Assembly: GCF_902712915.1 (NCBI RefSeq)
Contig: NZ_CACTIA010000005.1
Coordinates: forward strand, 2,008,001 to 2,072,000
Origin: Acidiphilium sp. C61
Lineage (GTDB): Bacteria > Pseudomonadota > Alphaproteobacteria > Acetobacterales > Acetobacteraceae
Direction: 5' to 3'
DNA: 64,000 nt
Shown here: positions 54,317-64,000 of the stretch, piece by piece
Layout: the number at the start of each line of letters is the position of its first letter
How positions within the stretch are numbered: the stretch's first letter is position 1
Notes under the pieces: generated by a model
The model's database searches: none
What the model was told of the DNA's origin: nothing
What the model saw: only the letters and a program-made list of their open reading frames with translations
Translations under genes and position numbers: made by a program

Positions 54317-55582
54317 TTACGCGGTCAGCACGCGCCCCCGTGTCTCCGGCAAGGCGAGCGCGGCAAGGAAGAACAGGCTGTAGGCCGCAACCGCGAAAAT
54401 CGCGATGGCGTTGCCATAGCCCACCGATTTGGTGAGAAAGCCGATCAGCGCCGGAAACAGCGCGCCGAGGCCGCGGCCGAAATTGTAGCAGAACCCCTGG
54501 CCCGAGCCGCGCAGGCGGGTCGGGAACAGCTCGGTCAGGAACGGCCCCATGCCCGAGAAATAGCCGCTGGCGAAGAAGCCGACGGGAAAGCCGAGGATCA
54601 GCATCGCATCGTTGGGAATGTCGATCTGGGTATAGGCGACGATGGTGACGATCGCGCCCGCCGAGAAGATCAGGAACAACATGCGCCGCCCGAGCCGGTC
54701 GGACAGCCAGGCCCCGGTCAGGTAGCCGGCGAAGCTGCCGAGAATCAGCACCGCGAGATAGGGCGTGGTGCCGACGATGCTCAGATGCCGGTCCACCTTC
54801 AGGAAGGTCGGCATCCAGAAGGTGATGGCGTAATAGCCGCCCTGCGCGCCGGTGGAGAGCAGCGCGCCGAGAATGGTGACGAAAAGGGTTTCGCGCCCGA
54901 AGATCGCCAGCGGTCCCGGCGAGGCGTTCCGCCGCGCGGCGATGGCGATCTCCGGCTCGGCGACGTTGCGCCGCAGATAGAGCACCAGCAGCGCCGGCAA
55001 CGCGCCGATCGCGAACATCACCCGCCAGGCAATCGCCGCGGGGGCCAGCGAAAACACGATTGCCTGCGACAGTACGGCAAGCCCCCAGCCCACCGCCCAC
55101 GCCGATTGCACCGACCCCACCGCGCGCCCGCGATAGGCCGGGCGGATGACCTCGCCCATCAGGATGGCGCCGGCCGCCCACTCGCCGCCGAAGCCGAAGC
55201 CGAGCAGGGTGCGGGTGATGACGAGCTGGTCGAAATTCTGCGCCAGGGCAGAGAGCAGGCTGAAGGCGGAGAACCACAGGATGGTGATCTGCAGCACCTT
55301 CACCCGGCCGATGCGGTCGGACACGTAGCCGGCAATCCAGCCGCCGACGGCGGAGGCCAGCAGGGTCAGCGTCGCCGCCAGCCCGGCCGGGCCGGGTGCG
55401 ACCGACCATTGATGCATGATCGTGCCGATCACTAGCGGGTAGATCATGAAATCCATCCCGTCGAGGCCCCAGCCGCTGGCGCAGGCGCGGAAGGTGCGCC
55501 ACTCCACCGGGTTCATCTCCCTGAAAAAATCACCCAGCCCGCCGCGCGAAGCGGCCTCCTCCACGTTTGTCTCGCTCGCCAT
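54317..55582 (-). CDS. MFS transporter
   Basis: Twelve-helix transporter of 421 residues. The loop 2-3 motif is GYVSDRIGRVKVL and its second-half twin GAWLSDRLGRRMLFL; GFGFGGEWAAGA is the helix 4-5 block typical of the aromatic acid/sialate/metabolite symporter group. Substrate unknown; possibly the hydantoin or oxoproline-like compound handled by the nearby oxoprolinase. The MarR-like gene lies 90 bases upstream on the same strand. Confidence 0.9.
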   Translation of the reverse strand: MASETNVEEAASRGGLGDFFREMNPVEWRTFRACASGWGLDGMDFMIYPLVIGTIMHQWSVAPGPAGLAATLTLLASAVGGWIAGYVSDRIGRVKVLQITILWFSAFSLLSALAQNFDQLVITRTLLGFGFGGEWAAGAILMGEVIRPAYRGRAVGSVQSAWAVGWGLAVLSQAIVFSLAPAAIAWRVMFAIGALPALLVLYLRRNVAEPEIAIAARRNASPGPLAIFGRETLFVTILGALLSTGAQGGYYAITFWMPTFLKVDRHLSIVGTTPYLAVLILGSFAGYLTGAWLSDRLGRRMLFLIFSAGAIVTIVAYTQIDIPNDAMLILGFPVGFFASGYFSGMGPFLTELFPTRLRGSGQGFCYNFGRGLGALFPALIGFLTKSVGYGNAIAIFAVAAYSLFFLAALALPETRGRVLTA

Positions 55583-55617
55583 TGTCGTTTCCTCCGGTTG
55601 TTGGACTGTTGCGTTGT

Positions 55618-55675
55618 TAGAGCACTTTTCGATCCTGTCGGATCGGCTGTCGTGCGCTATGTTGTTAATGCTCTA
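55618..55675. repeat. Short 58-bp palindromic element, reverse orientation
   Basis: It starts TAGAGCACTTTTCGATCC and ends GTTAATGCTCTA, i.e. palindrome 2 read on the minus strand with palindrome 1 mostly deleted. The CTA at 55673-55675 is the stop codon of the MarR-like gene. Confidence 0.8.
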
Positions 55676-56260
55676 GAATGTCGCAGCCGCGCGCGCCGCC
55701 TGGTTATAGATGCCGGACAGGGCACGCAGAACCGTTGCTACCTCGTCGAGTGCAGCCTCGCCAGGCCCGGTCGCGGCAGCCGCCTCGACCAGCAGCCGCT
55801 CGCGGATCTCGCCGTAGCGGGTGCAGAGCGCGATGCCGGCGGCGCTGGCGCTCACCCGCTTTTCCTTGCCCGCGCGCTCGACCTCGATCAGCCCGGCCGC
55901 CGCCAGCTTGCGCAGCGCGTAGGTGACGAGATGCGTCTCCTCGATATCGAGCACGAGCATGATGTCGGCGATCTGCTTCGGCCGGTCGCGATGGCGGACG
56001 GTATGGAGGATCAGCACTTCGAGCGGCGAGAGCCCCGGCAGCCCGGCCGCCGCCATGCAGCGGACCATCCAGCGCTGATAGGCCATCGTCGCGAGGTTGA
56101 GGCCGAATTCCACCGCCGACAATCCGGGCGATCGGCCCGCCGCCAGATGCGCGGAAGACACCACGGGCTCTGTCGTCGCCTTGCGCGCGGTTTCCTGCGC
56201 CGCGTTGCGTCCGGGTTTTGCCGCCAAGACCGCCTCCTCGATTTTATTGCGGTCTAACAT
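55673..56260 (-). CDS. MarR-like winged-helix transcriptional regulator
   Basis: Protein of 195 residues. A basic N-terminal tail (~45 residues) precedes FGLNLATMAYQRWMVRCM and a winged helix: LSPLEVLILHTVRHRDRPKQIADIMLVLDIEETHLVTYALRKLAAAGLIE. This type is annotated as winged-helix DNA-binding proteins of MarR class. It is divergent from the oxoprolinase gene, and the palindrome at 56260-56285 touches its own start codon, pointing to autorepression. ATG 56260 chosen over TTG 56266. Stop TAG is inside a palindromic element. Confidence 0.87.
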   Translation of the reverse strand: MLDRNKIEEAVLAAKPGRNAAQETARKATTEPVVSSAHLAAGRSPGLSAVEFGLNLATMAYQRWMVRCMAAAGLPGLSPLEVLILHTVRHRDRPKQIADIMLVLDIEETHLVTYALRKLAAAGLIEVERAGKEKRVSASAAGIALCTRYGEIRERLLVEAAAATGPGEAALDEVATVLRALSGIYNQAARAAATF

Positions 56261-56285
56261 TGACAATTTATCGATAAATCGTCAA
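56260..56285. promoter_or_regulatory. 26-bp near-perfect palindromic operator
   Basis: The core ATTTATCGATAAAT (56266-56279) is a perfect 14-bp palindrome. Outer arms TTGAC (56260-56264) and GTCAA (56281-56285) are also inverted repeats, so 24 of 26 positions are symmetric. It covers the first base of the regulator's start codon and lies 59 bases before the oxoprolinase ATG, ideal for a dimeric regulator controlling both genes. Confidence 0.75.
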
Positions 56286-56343
56286 TAAAAAATATGAATG
56301 GTGCCCTCGCTCGCAATGGGTGCCCGGCAGGGGAGGAACCCGC

Positions 56344-59985
<3,642 letters not shown>

Positions 59986-59988
<3 letters not shown>

Positions 59989-60091
59989 AGCATCATCCGA
60001 TCAGATGGAATCATCTGATCGGATAAAGATGCTCGACTTATCAATATGATAGAGCACGACATCCGATCCATCAGGATCGGAAAGTGCTCTA
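59986..60091. repeat. Complete 106-bp palindromic element, left of the IS
   Basis: It starts TAGAGCATC and ends GTGCTCTA. Palindrome 1: arms GAGCATC / GATGCTC, perfect stem ATCCGATCAGAT / ATCTGATCGGAT. Palindrome 2: arms GAGCAC / GTGCTC, stem TCCGATCC / GGATCGGA. TAG 59986-59988 is the stop codon of the oxoprolinase gene. The insertion sequence follows immediately. Confidence 0.95.
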
Positions 60092-60920
60092 GGTTCTGTA
60101 CCTATTGCCATGACTACGGGGCGTCTGATTCAAGTCTGTTTGGAGGACTTGGAACATGGCGGAACTTTTCTGGCTGAACAACACGCAATGGGCTGCGATC
60201 GAACCATTGCTGCCGAAGCTTGGCGGCAAGCCTCGGGTTGATGACCGCCGGGTGCTGAGCGGCATCCTGCATCGCTTTCGCGAGGGCTTGCGATGGCGAG
60301 CGCTTCCTGAGGCCTATGGGCCACGAACCACTGTGTTCAACCGGTTCAACCGCTGGAGCCAGCGTGGCCTCTGGCAGGAGATCTTCGCGGCGCTTGTCGC
60401 CTGCGCGGATCCGCCGCGCATCGCCATGGTGGACAGCACCTCGGTTCGGGCACATCGCGCGGCCGCGGGCGGTAAAGGGGGGCGCAAAGCCAGGCCATCG
60501 GCCGGTCGAGGGGTGGACGGACGACCAAGATCCACGCCGTCGCAGATGAGCAGGGACGCATCGCCGCACTCCTCCTGACGCCAGGACAGGCCTCCGACAT
60601 CAGCGGCGCGAGGGCGCTTCTGCCCACAATACCGCCACCAGAAGAGCTGATCGCCGACAAAGCCTACGACGCTGATGATCTTCGCGCCTTCCTCACCCGC
60701 CAAGGCACCAGGCCGGTGATCTCGCCCATGCCCAACCGCCGCGCCATTCCGCACTTCGACCCCGTCGCCTACAGAAAGCGCAATCTCATCGAACGCGCCT
60801 TCTGTAGGCTCAAGGACTGGCGCGCCATCGCCACACGATATGACAAAACCGCACGAAATTTCCTCGCTGGTATTTGCCTCGTCCTCGCCGTCACATCATG
60901 GATCAGTTGAGTCCAGAACC
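60092..60920 (+). mobile_element. IS5-family (IS427-like) insertion sequence
   Basis: Element of about 829 bp bounded by inverted repeats GGTTCTG ... CAGAACC (imperfectly extending inward) and flanked on both sides by CTAG context, so the target duplication is TA or CTAG. It carries one transposase read through a -1 frameshift. It sits between two nearly identical 106-bp elements. Confidence 0.88.
60156..60910 (+). CDS. IS5-family transposase, two overlapping frames joined by -1 frameshift
   Basis: The first frame (60156-60578) has FWLNNTQWAAIEPLLPK and MVDSTSVRAH with the first catalytic Asp. The second frame carries LIADKAYDADDLR (second Asp) and NLIERAFCRLKDWRAIATRYDK (Glu of DDE). A slippery A3G6 run (60474-60482) lies in the overlap; the second frame has a stop at 60473 and opens right after it, so a -1 shift on the run gives ~251 residues. 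This layout is typical programmed frameshifting of the IS427 group, so the gene is probably intact. Confidence 0.88.
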
Positions 60921-61026
60921 TAGAGCATCATCCGATCAGATGGAATCATCTGATCGGATAAAGATGCTCGACTTATCAATATGATAGAGCACGACATCCG
61001 ATCCATCAGGATCAGAACGTGCTCTA
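60921..61026. repeat. Complete 106-bp palindromic element, right of the IS
   Basis: Same length and nearly the same sequence as the copy at 59986-60091; the visible differences are near its right end (GGATCAGAACGTGCTC). Its CTA (61024-61026) is the stop codon of the minus-strand aldehyde dehydrogenase gene. Confidence 0.95.
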
Positions 61027-62454
61027 GACCAGCCGCAGCACCGCTTTCACCATCATCCGCACCCGCTTCGTATAGGGCGGGAACAGCATCGGCGTTGCCG
61101 AGGCGACATCGCGCAGCACCGCGCGCTCGTGGCTGAAGGCGCGGAAGCCGTAAATCCCGTGCGCGTTGCCGATCCCCGAATTGTTCACCCCGCCGAAGGG
61201 CAGGTTGCCGTGCATGAAGTGCAGCATGGTGGTGTTGATGCCCACCCCGCCCGATGATGTCTCGCCGATCACCCGATCGATCACGCGCTGGTCGCGCGCG
61301 AAGATGTAGAGCGCGAGCGGCTTCGGCGCCGCGTTGATCGCCGCGATCGGCCCGGCGATGTCGCGGAACGGGATCACCGGCAGCACCGGGCCGAAGATTT
61401 CCTCCTGCATCACCGCAGACTCCCGCGGCGCACCGGAAACGAAGGCCGGCGCGATCAGCCGCCGCGCCCGGTCCGCCGCCCCGCCCTCGACAGTCGCGCC
61501 CTCGATCGTAGCACCCCGGCCGCGCGCATCGTCGAGCAGGCGGAGGATGCGGTCGAAATGCCGCTCGTTGATGATCCGTCCGTAATCCGCGCCGGGCGGC
61601 GCGCCATACATCCGCGCCGTCTCCGCCCGCACCCGGCGCACCAGCTCGTCATGCACCGCCTCGTGGACATGAAGATGATCCGGCGCGATGCAGGTCTGCC
61701 CGCAATTGGTGAACTTGCCCCAGGCGATCGCCTTCGCCGCCCGCGCCAGGTCCGCCCCTTCATCGACGATCACCGGAGACTTGCCGCCAAGCTCCAGCGT
61801 CACCGAGCTCAGATGCCGCGCCGCCGCCGCCATCACCACCTTGCCGATCGCCGGGCTGCCGGTGAAGAAGATATGGTCGAACGGCAGGTCGAGCAGCGCG
61901 GTCGCCACCGCCGCATCCCCCTCGACCACGGAAACCTCCTCGGGCGGGAAGGCCTCGGCGAGCATCCCGGCAAGTGCCGCGGAGGTCGCCGGCGCCATCT
62001 CCGAGGGTTTCACGATCGCGGTATTCCCCGCCGCGATCGCCGAGGCCAGCGGGCCGAGGGCGAGGTTCACCGGATAGTTCCACGGCGAGATGATCAGGCA
62101 CACGCCGCGCGGCTCGTGGCGGATGCGCGCCCGCGTGCCGAGGGTGGCCAGCGTCGGCGCCGCGCGCTGCGGCGTCATCCACGCTTTCAGATGCCGCCGC
62201 GCATGGCGGAGTTCCGCGAGCACCGGCAGGATCTCCGAGAGGTCCGCCTCCGTTTCGGGCTTGCCGAGATCGTCCTGCAAGGCGGCGTAAAGCCTTGGGC
62301 GCCAGGCCTGCACCGCTGCCTCCAGCGCCCGCAGCTTGCCGATCCGCGCCGCCGCATCCGATCCGCGCAGCGCGAGCGCCCGCGCCCGCTGGCCGGCGAA
62401 GATCGCCTCCAGCCCCGCGATCCCGCCCGATATCGTCGTCCCGATCACGTCCAT
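61024..62454 (-). CDS. Aldehyde dehydrogenase (coniferyl-aldehyde dehydrogenase-like)
   Basis: NAD(P)-dependent enzyme of 476 residues. Catalytic Cys lies in NCGQTCIAPDH, Glu in TLELGGKSP, cofactor-binding FFTGSPAIGKVV, and EEIFGPVLPVIPF is conserved. The short N-terminus, WNYPVNLALGPLASAIAAGN and the C-terminal hydrophobic MMVKAVLRLV fit the class 3/coniferyl aldehyde group. It lies 25 bases after a GMC alcohol oxidase gene: alcohol to aldehyde to acid. Stop TAG lies in a palindromic element. Confidence 0.92.
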   Translation of the reverse strand: MDVIGTTISGGIAGLEAIFAGQRARALALRGSDAAARIGKLRALEAAVQAWRPRLYAALQDDLGKPETEADLSEILPVLAELRHARRHLKAWMTPQRAAPTLATLGTRARIRHEPRGVCLIISPWNYPVNLALGPLASAIAAGNTAIVKPSEMAPATSAALAGMLAEAFPPEEVSVVEGDAAVATALLDLPFDHIFFTGSPAIGKVVMAAAARHLSSVTLELGGKSPVIVDEGADLARAAKAIAWGKFTNCGQTCIAPDHLHVHEAVHDELVRRVRAETARMYGAPPGADYGRIINERHFDRILRLLDDARGRGATIEGATVEGGAADRARRLIAPAFVSGAPRESAVMQEEIFGPVLPVIPFRDIAGPIAAINAAPKPLALYIFARDQRVIDRVIGETSSGGVGINTTMLHFMHGNLPFGGVNNSGIGNAHGIYGFRAFSHERAVLRDVASATPMLFPPYTKRVRMMVKAVLRLV

Positions 62455-62479
62455 CCCTACTCTCCTCGCTGCGGTTGCC

Positions 62480-64000
62480 TCAGCCCGTCGCCGCCGGCGG
62501 CGCGTTGCGCGCGGCGCGGATGAACCCCGCCGCCTTCTCGCCGATCACCATGCAGGGCGCGCTGGTGTTGCCGCCGATCAGCCGCGGCATGATCGAGGCA
62601 TCGGCCACCCGCAGACCGTCGATCCCGCGCACACGCAACCGGTCATCGACCACGGCCATCCCGTCCTGGCCCATCCGGCAGGTGCCCACCGGATGATAGA
62701 TGGTTTCCGCCCCGGCGCGAATGAAATCGATCAGCGCCGCATCGTCCTGTCGCGCCGGCCCCGGATCGATCTCCCGCCCGCCGCTGAGGGAAGCGATCGC
62801 TGGGCTCGCCATGATCCGCCGGCCGAGCTTCAGCCCCGCGAGCAGCTCGCCGAGATCGTCCGGATGGCTGAGATAGGCGGGATCGATCACCGGCTCGGCG
62901 AACGGATCGGCGGAGCGCAGCGTGATGCTGCCGCGGCTCTTGGGCCGCAACTGGCAGCAATGCAGCGTCATCCCATGCCCCCAGACCGGCTTGCGCCCAT
63001 GGTCGCGCAGGATCGTCGGCAGGAAATGGAACTGGATTTCCGGCCGCCGCGATTCCGGCGTCAGCCGCGCGAAGCCGCCCGCCTCCGCCGCGTTGGACTG
63101 GAACATCCCGCTCCCATTGCGGCGATATTCGAAGAACGCCGCAATCGCGCGCGGCAGGGTGTTGCCCGCCACCCCGATGGAATTGCCGCTCCGGTCGGGC
63201 ACGATCACCGAGACGTCGAGATGGTCCTGCAGATTGGCGCCGACGCCGGGAAGCTCATGCACAAGCTCCACCCCGGCTCGCGCCAGCACCTCCCGCGGGC
63301 CGATGCCCGAGAGCTGCAGCAGTTGCGGCGAGTTGATCGCCCCGCCGCACAGGATCACCTCCCGCCGCGCCGCGATCCGCCGCATCGTCCCGCCGATCCG
63401 CACCTCGACGCCCACGGCCCGTTTTCCTTCGAGCAACACCCGCGCGACATGCGCGCCGGTCTCGATCCGCAGGTTCGCCCGCTGGCGTATCCCGTCGAGA
63501 AACGCGCGGGCGGCGGAAAACCGCCGGCCCTGCTTCTGCGTCACCTGATAGGGACCGACGCCTTCCTGCGCCGCGCCGTTGAAATCCGGGTTGGCCGGCA
63601 GCCCGGCCTCGACGCCGGCGCGGATGAACGCCGCCCCGAGCGGGTTCGGGTTGCCGAGATCGGCGACATTCAGCTCCCCCGCATCGCCGTGGAACGCATC
63701 CGCCCCGCGCTCGTTGCGCTCCATCGCCCGGAAGAGCGGGAACACATCCTCCCACCCCCAGCCCGGCGCGCCGAGATCGCGCCACTCGTCATAATCCTCC
63801 GGATGGCCGCGCATGTAGATCATCGCATTGATCGAGGATGATCCGCCGAGCGTCTTGCCGCGCGGCCAATATAGCCGCCGGTTGTTCAGTTCCGCCTGCG
63901 GCGCCGTATGGTAATACCAATTATAGGTCTTGAACCGCAGCAGGCCGACAATGCCGAGCGGGATGTCGATCATGCGCGAATGGTCCGGCTTCCCGGCTTC
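62480..64000 (-). CDS. GMC-family FAD-dependent alcohol dehydrogenase (5' end beyond the window)
   Basis: Open frame of 506 residues in the window; the FAD-binding N-terminus (GxGxxG) lies outside. Visible are EAGKPDHSRMIDIPLG, PRGKTLGGSSSINAMIYMRG, the VILCGGAINSPQLLQLSGIGP signature and the C-terminal VGTCRMGQDGMAVVDDRLRV with HPVGTCRMG for catalysis. Related to choline dehydrogenase and AlkJ-type alcohol dehydrogenases. The partner aldehyde dehydrogenase gene follows at 25 bases. Confidence 0.92.
   Translation of the reverse strand, partial: EAGKPDHSRMIDIPLGIVGLLRFKTYNWYYHTAPQAELNNRRLYWPRGKTLGGSSSINAMIYMRGHPEDYDEWRDLGAPGWGWEDVFPLFRAMERNERGADAFHGDAGELNVADLGNPNPLGAAFIRAGVEAGLPANPDFNGAAQEGVGPYQVTQKQGRRFSAARAFLDGIRQRANLRIETGAHVARVLLEGKRAVGVEVRIGGTMRRIAARREVILCGGAINSPQLLQLSGIGPREVLARAGVELVHELPGVGANLQDHLDVSVIVPDRSGNSIGVAGNTLPRAIAAFFEYRRNGSGMFQSNAAEAGGFARLTPESRRPEIQFHFLPTILRDHGRKPVWGHGMTLHCCQLRPKSRGSITLRSADPFAEPVIDPAYLSHPDDLGELLAGLKLGRRIMASPAIASLSGGREIDPGPARQDDAALIDFIRAGAETIYHPVGTCRMGQDGMAVVDDRLRVRGIDGLRVADASIMPRLIGGNTSAPCMVIGEKAAGFIRAARNAPPAATG

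Noticed and set aside
60156..60910. Broken transposase pseudogene
   Set aside because: The -1 shift sits on an A3G6 slippery run and the DDE residues are present across the two frames, as in functional IS427-type elements.

Overview
The window is a GC-rich chromosomal segment of an alphaproteobacterium. RpoH, the hisD/infA/maf/RNase/yacG block, an ATP12 chaperone, an ELM1-like glycosyltransferase, CheD with a CheT-like protein, YbjN, a DUF2256-type protein and IalB all fit Acetobacteraceae. The intergenic GAGCATCATCCGATC-type repeats and overall style suggest Acidiphilium or a close relative. The genus is inferred from memory of the families, not from a search.

Layout. 1-1.7 kb: 3' end of a trehalose synthase-maltokinase fusion. 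2-10.1 kb: two-partner secretion pair, a 2112-residue TpsA adhesin with a 501-bp tandem repeat array and its TpsB pore. 10.3-17 kb (minus): acylphosphatase, ATP12 chaperone, AsmA protein, a large unknown protein and an ELM1-like glycosyltransferase. 17-25.4 kb: aspartoacylase-like hydrolase, phosphatidylethanolamine synthesis (pssA, psd), a LysM protein, LOG, then hisG-hisD-infA-maf-RNase-yacG on the minus strand. 25.5-33.6 kb (mostly plus): HMG-CoA lyase, CoA transferase, hydroxyacid dehydrogenase, small secreted proteins, rlmN, SDR, rpmB, ybjN, proC. 34-40.7 kb: a compact chemotaxis operon STAS-cheY-cheA-cheW-cheR-cheB-cheY-cheD-cheT-like, with translationally overlapping genes and no receptor. 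41-49.7 kb: lone acyl carrier protein, NTF2-like protein, MBL hydrolase, rpoH, rluD-like gene, tRNA-Glu, alpha/beta hydrolase, beta-lactamase-like esterase, DsbA-like protein. 49.9-64 kb: a sugar-type ABC importer, MFS transporter, MarR-like regulator, fused hydantoinase/5-oxoprolinase, an IS5-family insertion, aldehyde dehydrogenase and the start of a GMC alcohol oxidase.

The most distinctive non-coding feature is a family of short palindromic elements. Four copies are exactly 106 bp and several others are shortened or rearranged. They start and end in TAGAGCA/TGCTCTA (CTAG context), sit at the 3' ends of genes, and supply the TAG stop codon of seven genes here. The IS5-family element sits exactly at the CTAG junction between two of these copies. 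Other points of interest are the chemotaxis protein with a CheZ-like DxxxQ motif, the homogenised TpsA repeats, and a near-perfect 26-bp operator between the MarR-like gene and the oxoprolinase gene.
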